The position numbers and the translations under genes are program-made. Below, piece after piece: positions 27,003-36,240 of a stretch of 64,000 bases of DNA. This stretch comes from Bacillus spongiae. Lineage in GTDB: Bacteria; Bacillota; Bacilli; Bacillales; Bacillaceae_K. Each line of letters starts with the position of its first letter. Position 1 is the stretch's first letter. The stretch is taken from positions 1 to 64,000 of the forward strand of contig NZ_JBBAXC010000012.1 of the NCBI RefSeq assembly GCF_037120725.1, given 5' to 3'. The notes under the pieces are model-generated. The model did not search any database and had not been told where the DNA came from. It was given only the letters and a program-made list of their open reading frames with translations.

Positions 27003-27686
27003 TTAAGCATTTCGTTTGGCTTTAATATACTTTAAGCCCTCTCGTTTACTTAATGACGCAAGCGGCTCTGCTTCGATAAAGTTTATGACAAGGTCCGGAT
27101 TTGTTTTAGAATACTCCCTTAGTGCCCAACCAATCGCTTTTTGAAGAAAAAACTCATTCGATTCTTTATGGAGACGGATAAACTTAAATAAAATTTCTGC
27201 ATCTGTGCTTTCTTTAAATTTCAACTGAAAAAGAATGGCTGTACGATTTAACCACATATTATCGCTTGTCACCCATTCCTCTAAAATCTTCTGACTTCCT
27301 TCCATATCTCTTTTTCCAATCTCTCCAGTTATTGAACTAGCCAAATGGTCAACAGTATCCCACCAGGACTTTGTCGTTACTAAGGTCTCTATCCACGGTA
27401 ATTGTTTTACTGTTAATTTCTTTTTATTCTTTTCTAACAAGGAAAGCCCTACATACTGAAATTCTCTCTCTGGTTCATTCCATAGCACTTCTATAATCGA
27501 ATTTAGTTGATGAAACGTCGGCTTTCCATGTTCCTGAAAAAAACGACGAAGCAAAAGAGTTCTTTCAGGTGTTTTAATGCCAAGAAAGGGAAATTGGTTT
27601 CTCATGTATCGTTCCATCATCTTAGCCTGTTCTACTTGACGATGTTGACGAAAGAAACCAATTAATGCTTCAGTATAACTCATCAT
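27003..27686 (-). CDS. DNA alkylation repair protein, AlkD family (second copy)
   Basis: A 227-residue HEAT-like alpha-helical protein. IKTPERTLLLRRFF, EREFQYVGLSLLEK, TKSWWDTVDHLAS (with the W-D pair of the AlkD active site) and QKAIGWALREYSKTNPDLV match canonical Bacillus AlkD better than the gene at 18188. GGAGG is 5 bases before ATG 27686; ATG 27683 is an alternative. It is not linked to the Ada island and shows no Ada box, so it probably acts constitutively. Confidence 0.9.
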   Translation of the reverse strand: MMSYTEALIGFFRQHRQVEQAKMMERYMRNQFPFLGIKTPERTLLLRRFFQEHGKPTFHQLNSIIEVLWNEPEREFQYVGLSLLEKNKKKLTVKQLPWIETLVTTKSWWDTVDHLASSITGEIGKRDMEGSQKILEEWVTSDNMWLNRTAILFQLKFKESTDAEILFKFIRLHKESNEFFLQKAIGWALREYSKTNPDLVINFIEAEPLASLSKREGLKYIKAKRNA

Positions 27687-27701
27687 CGCGTCCTCCTTCT
27701 T

Positions 27702-27842
27702 TGTGGATAACCTCATTATACCGAGCTACATCGATCAATAGTCCACAAATAGAAACTTATCCCCATACTTTATACACAAATCCCCAATAACGATGGAGAG
27801 AATCAATTAACTTTATTACCCCTTGTGGAAAACTATTTTCCT
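27702..27842. promoter_or_regulatory. Cluster of DnaA-box-like sequences
   Basis: One perfect box (TTATCCACA, minus strand, 27702-27710) and three one-mismatch boxes: TTATCCCCA (27757-27765), TTATACACA (27770-27778) and TTTTCCACA (minus strand, 27834-27842). All are within 141 bases. No dnaA, dnaN or AT-rich unwinding region accompanies them, so an origin is unlikely. Confidence 0.45.
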
Positions 27843-27885
27843 AACCACGACATCCTTTCACCGTTCATGAACAGTGTAGAGTCTC

Positions 27886-28689
27886 TTAATTTCTCCAATA
27901 AGATAGCAACGTCAAAAATATTGCAAATGCCATTATTCTTTCTTCATTGCTCATTTCGTCTGAAATTGTCACGATTGGAAGATTCAGCTCTTTGAATTTG
28001 TTCGAATAGTCCCTTGGCATCCAACCACATTGTATTCTGGCCTGTTCAGCGCCACCTTCATTCTTTATTCTTGCACCCTGCACCATTCCCATTTGCTCTA
28101 CCCACAATATTTCCACACCATTTTGATCAATAATTCGTCCCTTTTTTTGCTTCATTGTCTGAACTAAAGGTTCTTCATACATCCCTATTTTCTCGCCACT
28201 TTTGTTTAGAATATCAACTTTTGCTTTAAGACCCGCTTTTTTTACATACTTTCCTACCACATTTTGTTTTTGGTCAACCAACTCATACTTAATTGGCAGA
28301 AAGGCGAAGAAGCTCCCTGGAATCATCCATTTCCACCACTGCTTTTTGGCATCACGAATTTCTCCAATCGCATGACCGTCAGATTGAAAAAGGCTAATTT
28401 TCATGTTTGGTGAAGGAAGGTATTTACAAATAAAATGGTCTCGTGTAAGGAGGAGTTCATCCTCTAAATTAGGGGCTTGATTCTCCACCGTTACGTTATT
28501 ATATCGGTTCCTTTGAATAAATGAAATCGCTATTAGGACCAAGCTTACGCTTCCCATTTCAATCAGTAGAAGCCAGTCTAATCCAAACCATATAGAAGAA
28601 ACAGCATACACACCTACAATTCCCATCAACACAATCCCTACTATAAAACTAATTCGAGCAGCGTTTTTATAATATGTTCGAACGTCCAT
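27886..28689 (-). CDS. Membrane-anchored protein of unknown function
   Basis: A 267-residue protein with two membrane helices near the N-terminus (about residues 12-32 and 36-58), a large soluble part and a hydrophobic C-terminus (MAFAIFLTLLSYWRN). The soluble part has repeated beta-like strands (ISLFQSDGHAIGEIRDAKK, NVVGKYVKKAGLKAKVDIL, GRIIDQNGVEILWVE) that recall Tubby/LURP-one-like folds, but this is only an impression. It stands alone between the DnaA-box cluster and yczE. No function is assigned. Confidence 0.75.
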   Translation of the reverse strand: MDVRTYYKNAARISFIVGIVLMGIVGVYAVSSIWFGLDWLLLIEMGSVSLVLIAISFIQRNRYNNVTVENQAPNLEDELLLTRDHFICKYLPSPNMKISLFQSDGHAIGEIRDAKKQWWKWMIPGSFFAFLPIKYELVDQKQNVVGKYVKKAGLKAKVDILNKSGEKIGMYEEPLVQTMKQKKGRIIDQNGVEILWVEQMGMVQGARIKNEGGAEQARIQCGWMPRDYSNKFKELNLPIVTISDEMSNEERIMAFAIFLTLLSYWRN

Positions 28690-28882
28690 TCTTTAAACCT
28701 CCTATTCACTACATTCATAGCAATCTCATAATTTGTATGTATTCTTTTTATTGTTACAAATTTAAAGTATAGTAAAATACCAACCTTCTAATAAAAGATT
28801 AGCCTTTCTTTCTTAACCATTTTTGTTGTTACAGCAAAAAAAATATACCTTAGGCATAAATCAAGTCCTTCTTTCTGCTAAA

Positions 28883-28919
28883 AAAATCTCTTTCCCATTA
28901 TGAGTGGGAAAGAGATTTT
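28883..28919 (-). terminator. Terminator at the end of the YczE-like gene
   Basis: A 15-bp perfect stem AAAATCTCTTTCCCA / TGGGAAAGAGATTTT with a 7-base loop and a T-run on the minus strand. It overlaps the last codons of the gene. Confidence 0.8.
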
Positions 28920-29563
28920 GCATTCATTTTCGCTAAGCATAGGTATAACATTTTTTTGCATTGAGGTAATGATACGTCCACGACTGCTCCTAAGCATAAA
29001 GCAATAAATAAGGTCCCAATCCCAATTGGACCTCCAAGTAACCAACCAAGTAAAAAGACCATGATTTCCATTCCGTTTCGAACCCATTTGACACTCCAGC
29101 CCGTTTTTTCTACAAGCAGAAGCATTAAGCTATCTCTAGGGCCTGCACCAAAATCAGCTGAAACATATAAACCAATTCCATATCCTAAAATCACGACACC
29201 CATAACATAAATCGCCATTTGTCCAAGCATCGTATTGACATCTGGTAGTAGATACAAAAATAAATCAATAAAGACCCCAATTAAAAGCATGTTCAACCAA
29301 GCTCCCGTTTTTGGCAGCTCTTTCGTAATCAAAGCGGTCATCATTAATATTAACAACCCTACAATAATAGACCAAGTACCTACCGTTAGGCCCATTTGCA
29401 AATATAATCCATAATGAAGGACGTCCCAAGGACCAATTCCGAACATTTTCCCTTTAATAGTTAACGAGATTCCCAATGCTAATACTAGTAACCCACCGAT
29501 AAAAAACAACCAACGTACTAGCTGCTCCTTGCTCATATACTCACTTCCTACTCCCGTAATCAA
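28898..29563 (-). CDS. YczE/YyaS/YitT family membrane protein
   Basis: A 5-6 helix membrane protein of unknown transport role. FGIGPWDVLHYGLY and DFGAGPRDSLMLLLVEKTGWSVK are the duplicated family motif (GxGPWD / GxGPRD). The TTG at 29563 has AGGAGG 6 bases upstream. An ATG at 29536 (MSKEQ...) has only a weaker GGAAG site but gives the more usual N-terminus. An ATG at 29567 in another frame would make only an 8-codon peptide ending 4 bases before the second start. I keep the TTG, with the start uncertain. Confidence 0.82.
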   Translation of the reverse strand: MITGVGSEYMSKEQLVRWLFFIGGLLVLALGISLTIKGKMFGIGPWDVLHYGLYLQMGLTVGTWSIIVGLLILMMTALITKELPKTGAWLNMLLIGVFIDLFLYLLPDVNTMLGQMAIYVMGVVILGYGIGLYVSADFGAGPRDSLMLLLVEKTGWSVKWVRNGMEIMVFLLGWLLGGPIGIGTLFIALCLGAVVDVSLPQCKKMLYLCLAKMNAKSLSHS

Positions 29564-29655
29564 TCATAACCTCCTCACTGTATCACACGTTCCTAAAAGA
29601 AAAAATTTCACTATCCAGATTGATTTTGTAGGATTTAAGGACGCTATTCAAAAAT

Positions 29656-29685
29656 ATAACCGCTCCATTTTAATGGAACGGTTAT
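29656..29685 (-). terminator. Terminator of topB
   Basis: Stem ATAACCGTTCCATT / AATGGAGCGGTTAT (one G-U) with a tiny loop, followed on the minus strand by ATTTTTG. Confidence 0.7.
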
Positions 29686-29743
29686 TTTTCATAACACTCG
29701 TTTAGTGTTGAAATGATTATATAGGTGAGTCCGCTAATAACCT

Positions 29744-31909
29744 TTACTTTAACTTAAAATTTGCCAGTGCGTCAGCTAAGGCAGAATTCACCGGTTCGCT
29801 CTTTTGCTGATTCTTCATATATTTATTCACGTCACGTTTTGTCGCCTTCGTGTTCTTTCCATTATTCTTTCGCTCTTGAAATGTAGACAATTTCTCTCGA
29901 TGACCACAAGAACAAACAAAAATCTGACCTTGACCTTCCCCTTTAAGCTCAAGTTTTTTACGACAATTAGGACAGCGAGCATTTGTCGACCTCGATACGG
30001 TTTTACGATGTCCACAATCACGATCTTGACAAACGAGCATTTTGCTCGTTTTCCCTTTCACTTCTAATAAAAATTTGCCACAATCAGGACATTTTGTCCC
30101 AGAAATATTATCATGTTTAAATTTTTTATTACTATTCTTAATTTCTGCAACGGATTGTTTCGTATACTCCTTAATTTCAGCTAAAAAGGCATGTTTACTT
30201 AGCTTTCCTTGTGAAATGGCCTCAAGCTTTTGTTCCCATTCTGCCGTTAACGTTGGTGAAGTAAGGTCAGATGGAGCTAATTCCAGTAGCTGCTTACCTT
30301 TTTTAGTCACATTTAGCGCTTTTCCATTCTTTTCAATCAAAAAGGATTTAAATAGTTTTTCAATGATATCTGCACGAGTCGCAACCGTTCCTAATCCACC
30401 TGTTTTGCCAAGTGTGTCCTTTAAAGATTTCTTTTCATTCGCCATAAATTTCACTGGATTTTCCATCGCAGTTAAAATGGTTCCTTCGTTAAACGGCTCC
30501 GGAGGTTGAGTTTGACCTTCTGTAACGTTCACAGAAGTGACTGGGAGAAGTGCTCCCTTCTGAAGTCCCGCTTCCTTGGACATTTTATTATTGTCCAATT
30601 CTTCTCCGTAGATCATTTTCCATCCCATGTTCATTACTCGATCTTCCGTTGATACAAACCGTTCATTCCCAACATTCGCTTCGACCCTTAAACGTTCATA
30701 TTGATACGGGGGTAGAAAAATGGCTAAGAATCGCTTCACAATTAAATCATAAATTTTTCTTTCTTTATCTGTTAGCTTTGGCAAAAAAGCAGTTTGTTCG
30801 GTTGGAATAATAGCATGATGATCCGTGACCTTTTCATTATTCACAAACGATTTTCCTAGCTTAACATCTGCATTTATTCTACTAGTAATCGGACGATATT
30901 CTTTAATGGAGCATGCTTTAATTCGATCCTTTAAGGTCGCTACGAGATCTGAAGATAAATATTTAGAATCGGTACGTGGGTATGTGACTAGCTTATGTTG
31001 TTCATATAATCGTTGCAATATTGATAAGGTTTCTTTCGCTGAGTAACCAAATAGTTTGTATCCATCACGTTGTAGTTCTGTTAAATCATACAAACTAGGA
31101 GCACCCTTCTTCTTTACTTGCTTCGTTATATTTTCAATTTTCAACTGTTTATTTTTCACTTTTTCCACTAAATTATTTGAATCCTCTTTTTCAAATAAAC
31201 GTGATTTCCCAGACTTCTTATCTTCCCATTGATACGTGAAATCAGCTGATTTCAGTTGTATACCGAAAAAGGTTTTCGGTTTGAAGGTTTTGATTTCTTC
31301 TTCTCGTGCTGCAATCATGGCAAGGGTCGGAGTTTGAACTCTTCCACAAGATAGCTGCGCATTATGCTTGACTGTTAAGGCTCTTGTTGCGTTCATACCT
31401 ACAAACCAATCGGCTTCTGACCTTGCCACCGCAGAATGATATAAGTTCTCATAGGCTCTACCTGGTTTTAAATTATTGAAGCCTTGTTTAATCGCCTGAT
31501 CGGTTACAGAGGAAATCCAAAGTCGTTTAATGGGTTTGTTCACTCTCGCCTTTTCAATGATCCAACGTGCTACAAGTTCTCCTTCCCTTCCAGCATCCGT
31601 CGCAATCACAATATCTTGAACATCCTTACGGTTTAATTGTGACTTTACAGTTTGGAACTGCTTTCCTGTTTTTTTTATAACAACATGCTTCAGCGTTCGC
31701 GGGAGCATTGGTAAGTCCTCTATTCTCCACGTTTTATATTTATCATCATAGCTTTCAGGGTCTGCTAATGTCACAAGATGACCTAATGCCCATGTAACGA
31801 TGTAATTGGGACCTTCAAGAAAGCCATTTCCCCCTTGCTTACATCCAAGTACTCTTGCAATATCTCTCCCGACTGAAGGCTTTTCTGCTAATACAACTGT
31901 TTTAGGCAT
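29744..31909 (-). CDS. topB: DNA topoisomerase III
   Basis: Type IA topoisomerase that decatenates DNA and works with RecQ-type helicases. The 721-residue protein begins MPKTVVLAEKPSVGRDIARV (Toprim domain; acidic DAGREGELVARW near residue 105). The active-site region TYPRTDSKYL carries the catalytic tyrosine near residue 310. The C-terminus has zinc-ribbon-like CPDCGKFLLEV, CQDRDCGHRK, CPNCRKKLEL and a basic tail. ATG 31909 gives the family's normal N-terminus. It is transcribed on its own between treR and its terminator. Confidence 0.94.
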   Translation of the reverse strand: MPKTVVLAEKPSVGRDIARVLGCKQGGNGFLEGPNYIVTWALGHLVTLADPESYDDKYKTWRIEDLPMLPRTLKHVVIKKTGKQFQTVKSQLNRKDVQDIVIATDAGREGELVARWIIEKARVNKPIKRLWISSVTDQAIKQGFNNLKPGRAYENLYHSAVARSEADWFVGMNATRALTVKHNAQLSCGRVQTPTLAMIAAREEEIKTFKPKTFFGIQLKSADFTYQWEDKKSGKSRLFEKEDSNNLVEKVKNKQLKIENITKQVKKKGAPSLYDLTELQRDGYKLFGYSAKETLSILQRLYEQHKLVTYPRTDSKYLSSDLVATLKDRIKACSIKEYRPITSRINADVKLGKSFVNNEKVTDHHAIIPTEQTAFLPKLTDKERKIYDLIVKRFLAIFLPPYQYERLRVEANVGNERFVSTEDRVMNMGWKMIYGEELDNNKMSKEAGLQKGALLPVTSVNVTEGQTQPPEPFNEGTILTAMENPVKFMANEKKSLKDTLGKTGGLGTVATRADIIEKLFKSFLIEKNGKALNVTKKGKQLLELAPSDLTSPTLTAEWEQKLEAISQGKLSKHAFLAEIKEYTKQSVAEIKNSNKKFKHDNISGTKCPDCGKFLLEVKGKTSKMLVCQDRDCGHRKTVSRSTNARCPNCRKKLELKGEGQGQIFVCSCGHREKLSTFQERKNNGKNTKATKRDVNKYMKNQQKSEPVNSALADALANFKLK

Positions 31910-31968
31910 AATGATTTTGACTTCCTCTCTTATAAACTTACAATTATTCCACGCATACAACCATTTCT

Positions 31969-32009
31969 ATGTAAGCATCCCACGCCTTTCGGACGCGGGA
32001 TGCTTACAT
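31969..32009 (-). terminator. Inverted repeat between treR and topB
   Basis: A 13-bp perfect stem ATGTAAGCATCCC / GGGATGCTTACAT with GC-rich inner pairing. No T-run follows on the minus strand, so its efficiency as a terminator of the tre operon is uncertain. Confidence 0.55.
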
Positions 32010-32014
32010 TTGTA

Positions 32015-32725
32015 TTATCTTCTAGCAAAATCAACAAAACGAAACTTATCCATACGATGCCTTGATTCTGTATATTGAAATATATTGGCATGATCAAGAT
32101 ATACATTATTTTTTACAACAACCACATGATCGTATCCATCAATATCTAGAAATTCCTTATCAAACTGGTTACATTTTTCCACTACAATTTCCTTTTTCGC
32201 AAAGCTTATGTCTAAACCAAGCTCTCCTTCAAGGTACTCGTATATCGACCCTTGACAAATCTCTTTCGTGAGCAAAGGAACATACCGCTTTAAAAAATAA
32301 TCAATATCTAAAATGATCGCTTCATTTTCAATTTTTCTAGATCGTACTACTTTCCAAACCTTCTCATCTTTTCCAACACTTAATTGTCCTTGAAGAAATT
32401 CATCAGGTTTAATTAAGGAGAGCTCATGGACAACTGTATCGGTGTCCTTATTCATTTTACTGGCAATCTCCTTAAAGCTCACTAAGCCGGAAATGGGAAA
32501 ATCAAACTTCTGAATGTCCAGCACAATGGAACCTTTACGATGAATTTTTTGAATATATCCGTGCTGCGAGAGAAGGTTCAAAGCTTTTCTGACAGTTTCC
32601 CTTGACGTTTCATAGTGAGCAACAAGCTCGTGTTCTGAAGGCAGTTTTGTTTTGGGTAGATAAATACCTGTTTTTATTTTTTCAACAATCTCTTCATAAA
32701 TTAGTTTATATTTATTTTGTTTCAT
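32015..32725 (-). CDS. treR: Trehalose operon repressor TreR (GntR family)
   Basis: Represses the trehalose genes and is released by trehalose-6-phosphate. A winged helix at residues 3-70 (LPSEHELVAHYETSRETVRK, ALNLLSQHGYIQKIHRKGS) is followed by a UTRA ligand domain. At 236 residues it matches Bacillus TreR. The ATG at 32725 follows AAAGGTG. It lies downstream of treA past a terminator, and a TATAAT at about 32747 and a repeated TTATAACATC motif hint at a separate, perhaps autoregulated promoter. Confidence 0.9.
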   Translation of the reverse strand: MKQNKYKLIYEEIVEKIKTGIYLPKTKLPSEHELVAHYETSRETVRKALNLLSQHGYIQKIHRKGSIVLDIQKFDFPISGLVSFKEIASKMNKDTDTVVHELSLIKPDEFLQGQLSVGKDEKVWKVVRSRKIENEAIILDIDYFLKRYVPLLTKEICQGSIYEYLEGELGLDISFAKKEIVVEKCNQFDKEFLDIDGYDHVVVVKNNVYLDHANIFQYTESRHRMDKFRFVDFARR

Positions 32726-32815
32726 ACGTATCACCTTTTTTTATTATAACATCTTATAACATCTGTTATAAGCTTTCGGCTGCTATGGTCATACGTACGT
32801 TTTTTCGAACGCAAA

Positions 32816-32844
32816 AAAACCACCTCCAATAAGGAAGTGGTTTT
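32816..32844 (-). terminator. Terminator of treP-treA
   Basis: Stem AAAACCACTTCC / GGAGGTGGTTTT (one mismatch) with a 5-base loop, then TTTTTTTGC on the minus strand. Confidence 0.8.
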
Positions 32845-32866
32845 CACTTTCATTATAAAGCCAGTA

Positions 32867-34549
32867 TTACTTTTTCAAATAATAGACGATTGATTCATAC
32901 GGACGTAAATTTATTTCATAAGGATCTGCTTGTGAATCTTGATAATTTGATAGCACTATTTCTTTCTTATACCCTTCTATGTTTACCTCTCTTGGTAGCT
33001 TGAACAATGTCTCTTTTCCATAAAAATTATTTACAACTAAAAGCATTTCCTCTTTTTCTTCTCTTATATAAGAAAATACTTCTGAGTGATTGGCGGCTAA
33101 CTGTTTGAAAGAACCCGTTGTAATAATCTCATATTTTTTTCGAAGAGCAATTAATGCTTGATAATGATAAAAAATAGAATCTGGATCCTCTAGTGCGTTC
33201 TCAACATTCACTTTCTCATAATCTTCCCCAACGCCAATCCAAGGTTCCCCTTGTGTAAATCCTGCATTCCTTGTACTATTCCATTGAACTGGAGTACGAG
33301 AATTATCTCGTGATTTCTCTTTTAAAATACTTATGATTTTTTCATCTGGCATTCCTTTTCCTTTAAAATGTTCGTACATATTAAGAGATTCAACATCTCG
33401 GTACTCTTCAATATAAGAGAATTTAGGGTTGGCCATTCCAATTTCTTCACCTTGATAAATATAAGGTGTCCCTTGCATCATATGAATCGTAGTCGCTAAC
33501 ATTTTTGCGGACTCTTTACGATACACCCCATCATTTCCAAACCGTGAAACAATACGTGGCTGGTCATGATTACACCAGAATAGGGCATTCCAACCCCCAC
33601 CCCTATTCATTTCTACTTGCCATGTAGACAAAATATTTTTCAAACGTAAAAAATCAAAGTCTGCTACTGCCCACTTTTCACCATTAGGGTAATCTACTTT
33701 TAAATGGTGAAAATTAAATGTCATGCTCAACTCTTCATTTTCAGGTTTTGTGTACTCAATGCAATGCTCAATCGTTGTTGACGACATTTCCCCAACCGTC
33801 ATAGCATTATACTTTGAAAAAACATTCTTGTTCATTTCATGCATAAATTCATGGACCCTTGGACCGTCTGTATAAAATCTCCGGCCATCACCAGGTGGAG
33901 CAAATCCATCATCATCTGGAAATTCTTGATGTTTGGATATTAGATTAATCACATCTAATCGAAAACCATCTACGCCTTTTTCAAACCAATAGGTCATCAT
34001 TTCGTATAGCTTTTTTCTTACTCTTTCATTTTCCCAATTTAAATCCGCCTGTGTTTTGTCGAAAAGGTGAAGGTAAAATTGCTCGGTTTCATCATCGTAC
34101 TCCCACGCACTTCCACCAAATTTTGATTTCCAGTTAGACGGATTACGACCTTCTACAGGATCTTTCCATATATAAAAATCACGATAAGGATGATCTATTG
34201 ATAGGCGAGATTTCTTAAACCACTCATGCTCAGTTGACGTATGGTTCACAACGATATCCATGATGATTCTTATTTGCACTTTATGCGCTTCTTGTACTAA
34301 ATATTCAAAGTCTTCCATTGAACCAAACTCTTCATGGATTGCATAGTAATCACTAATGTCATATCCGTTATCTCGTTGAGGAGACTGATAAATTGGCGTC
34401 AACCAAATAACCTCCACACCTAGCTTTTGTAAATAACTAAGTTTCTCTACAATCCCCTTTAAATCACCTACACCATTCCCAGACGTATCATAGAAGCTCT
34501 TAGGATATATTTGGTAAACGACCGACTTTTTCCACCAAGGCTGTTCCAT
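32867..34549 (-). CDS. treA: Trehalose-6-phosphate hydrolase (GH13)
   Basis: Splits imported trehalose-6-phosphate into glucose and glucose-6-phosphate. A GH13 barrel: MDIVVNHTS, GVDGFRLDVINL (nucleophile Asp), TVGEMSS (acid/base Glu) and WCNHDQPR (transition-state Asp). The 560-residue length from ATG 34549 (GGTGG site) fits TreA. The placement between treP and treR makes the trehalose specificity secure compared with the related glucosidase at 45216. Confidence 0.93.
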   Translation of the reverse strand: MEQPWWKKSVVYQIYPKSFYDTSGNGVGDLKGIVEKLSYLQKLGVEVIWLTPIYQSPQRDNGYDISDYYAIHEEFGSMEDFEYLVQEAHKVQIRIIMDIVVNHTSTEHEWFKKSRLSIDHPYRDFYIWKDPVEGRNPSNWKSKFGGSAWEYDDETEQFYLHLFDKTQADLNWENERVRKKLYEMMTYWFEKGVDGFRLDVINLISKHQEFPDDDGFAPPGDGRRFYTDGPRVHEFMHEMNKNVFSKYNAMTVGEMSSTTIEHCIEYTKPENEELSMTFNFHHLKVDYPNGEKWAVADFDFLRLKNILSTWQVEMNRGGGWNALFWCNHDQPRIVSRFGNDGVYRKESAKMLATTIHMMQGTPYIYQGEEIGMANPKFSYIEEYRDVESLNMYEHFKGKGMPDEKIISILKEKSRDNSRTPVQWNSTRNAGFTQGEPWIGVGEDYEKVNVENALEDPDSIFYHYQALIALRKKYEIITTGSFKQLAANHSEVFSYIREEKEEMLLVVNNFYGKETLFKLPREVNIEGYKKEIVLSNYQDSQADPYEINLRPYESIVYYLKK

Positions 34550-34578
34550 ACTTTCACCACCATGTAAACTGTTCAATT

Positions 34579-35997
34579 TTACTTATTCTTGTTTTTCTTT
34601 GTTTTTGCAATTAATAACGTTACGACAAACGGGACAATCAGCACGATAGCCATTCCGATAAAGAATACTCCCCACTTCTCATTGAAAATAGAGAGGAATC
34701 CCGGTAACCCTCCTACACCAATTGAGAAAGCCTGCACTTGATTAATTGTAATGAATAGGCCTGCTATCGCAGATCCTACGATAGCAGCAATAAAAGGATA
34801 TTTATATCGCAAATTCACTCCAAACATAGCTGGTTCTGTTATCCCTAAAAAGGCTGATACTGATGATGTAAAGGACAAGCCCTTTAATTTTTCATCTCTC
34901 GTCGCAAACATCATGGCAAGAGCAGCAGACCCTTGAGCTATGTTAGATAGTGCTAGCATTGGCCATAAGAAGGTACCTCCAGTACTACCAATTAACTGAA
35001 TATCAACAGCCAAGAAAGTATGATGCATCCCTGTAATAACTAAAACACCATATAAACCACCGTAAACTAATCCACCAATCGCAGGAACAACATCAAAAAT
35101 AGCAACTAATCCGTCTGTTAAGGCGTTTGCAATTACAAACGTAATTGGCCCTATAGCTAAAAAGGAAATAAAACCAGTAATCAGCAATGCAAGTGGTGCG
35201 ACTAAAAGTAATTGAAGGGAATCAGGAATTCGCTTTCTCAAGAACAATTCAATTTTCACCAGAACCCAGGATGCAATAAGGATTGGGAGAACTTGACCTT
35301 GATACCCTATTTTCTGTATTTCTAATCCAAAGATATTCCATATTGGAACCCCATTATCTTGTACAGCAGATGAATAGGCCCACGCATTTAATAAATCAGG
35401 ATGAACAAGCATTAGACCAAGAACCATACCTAAAAGTTCACTGCCACCAAACTTCTTCGCTGCAGACCAACCTATTAAACCTGGTAAGAAGACAAAAGCA
35501 GTGTTGGCTATAAGATTAATTATTCCCGCGAAGTCTTTCCACTGTGGGTATACTTCTACGAGTGATTGATTATCAAAGAAAATACCAGGACCTGTTAAAA
35601 TATTGTTAATTCCCATTAATAGTCCCGCCGTTACAATCGCAGGTAAAATCGGAATAAAGATGTCCGCCAAGGCTTTTACTGCTCGTTGTAATGGATTTAA
35701 ATTCTTTTCCGTTTCATTTTTTACATCTTGTTTAGATGATCGCCCTATTCCGGTTTGTTCAACTAGCTCATTATAGACTTTGTCTACCGTTCCCTGTCCA
35801 ACCACTACTTGAAACTGACCATTTGTTGAAAAGGACCCCTTCACAAGGTCAATGCTTTCGAGAACCTCTTTATTTACCTCATTCTCATCCTTTAATGCAA
35901 ATCTCAACCGTGTTACACAATGGGTAGCAGCCACAATATTTTCTCTTCCACCTATTGCTGAGACAATGTCTTGAACTTGCTTCGAATATTGACTCAT
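34579..35997 (-). CDS. treP: PTS trehalose transporter subunit IIBC
   Basis: Imports and phosphorylates trehalose. Residues 1-85 form an EIIB domain with the phospho-cysteine in AATHCVTRLRFALKD. From about residue 105 an EIIC domain with roughly ten helices follows, including GITEPAMFGVNLRYKYPF. No EIIA is fused (472 aa), so it must borrow a glucose-type EIIA. GAGGAGG precedes the ATG. It heads treP-treA, with TreR and CcpA-type sites upstream. Confidence 0.93.
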   Translation of the reverse strand: MSQYSKQVQDIVSAIGGRENIVAATHCVTRLRFALKDENEVNKEVLESIDLVKGSFSTNGQFQVVVGQGTVDKVYNELVEQTGIGRSSKQDVKNETEKNLNPLQRAVKALADIFIPILPAIVTAGLLMGINNILTGPGIFFDNQSLVEVYPQWKDFAGIINLIANTAFVFLPGLIGWSAAKKFGGSELLGMVLGLMLVHPDLLNAWAYSSAVQDNGVPIWNIFGLEIQKIGYQGQVLPILIASWVLVKIELFLRKRIPDSLQLLLVAPLALLITGFISFLAIGPITFVIANALTDGLVAIFDVVPAIGGLVYGGLYGVLVITGMHHTFLAVDIQLIGSTGGTFLWPMLALSNIAQGSAALAMMFATRDEKLKGLSFTSSVSAFLGITEPAMFGVNLRYKYPFIAAIVGSAIAGLFITINQVQAFSIGVGGLPGFLSIFNEKWGVFFIGMAIVLIVPFVVTLLIAKTKKNKNK

Positions 35998-36031
35998 TTT
36001 TTTCCTCCTCTAATAATTATTTTATCCCTTT

Positions 36032-36047
36032 ACGTAATCGCTTACAT
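36032..36047 (-). promoter_or_regulatory. cre-like site 1 in the treP leader
   Basis: Gene-strand ATGTAAGCGATTACGT matches the CcpA consensus WTGNAARCGNWWWCAW at all but one position. It sits between the transcription start (about 36128) and the treP start codon, where CcpA acts as a roadblock. Confidence 0.6.
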
Positions 36048-36056
36048 TTATACAAA

Positions 36057-36072
36057 ATGTTTACGATTACAT
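36057..36072 (-). promoter_or_regulatory. cre-like site 2 in the treP leader
   Basis: Gene-strand ATGTAATCGTAAACAT also has one mismatch to the cre consensus. It lies 25 bases (centre to centre) from site 1. Confidence 0.6.
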
Positions 36073-36102
36073 ATCCTTCAATAAAAATATTAGTACAGTT
36101 TC

Positions 36103-36120
36103 ATCTTGTATATACAAGAT
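36103..36120 (-). promoter_or_regulatory. TreR operator 2
   Basis: An 18-bp perfect palindrome ATCTTGTATATACAAGAT just downstream of the predicted treP transcription start. It shares the entire core with the operator inside the promoter; the centres are 37 bases apart. Confidence 0.8.
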
Positions 36121-36134
36121 TAGTTTACACTCAC

Positions 36135-36163
36135 ATTATATCTTGTATATACAAGATATTCAA
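36135..36163 (-). promoter_or_regulatory. treP promoter with TreR operator 1 in the spacer
   Basis: -35 TTGAAT (36158-36163), 17 bases and -10 TATAAT (36135-36140) on the minus strand. A 22-bp perfect palindrome (36138-36159) with core CTTGTATATACAAG fills the spacer, so bound TreR would exclude RNA polymerase. Confidence 0.8.
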
Positions 36164-36240
36164 CAAAAAAAAGATTGGAATGTTTCACCAATCCTTTGTA
36201 TTATTGCGTCCTTTAATTGCGTATAAAAAAGAAGTGATTG

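Noticed and set aside
27702-27842. Replication origin
   Set aside because: DnaA-like boxes are present but no dnaA/dnaN genes or unwinding region; kept only as a box cluster.
29541-29567. Possible 8-codon leader peptide ahead of the YczE-like gene
   Set aside because: Its ATG is only 2 bases from AGGAGG, which is better spaced for the TTG start of the main frame.
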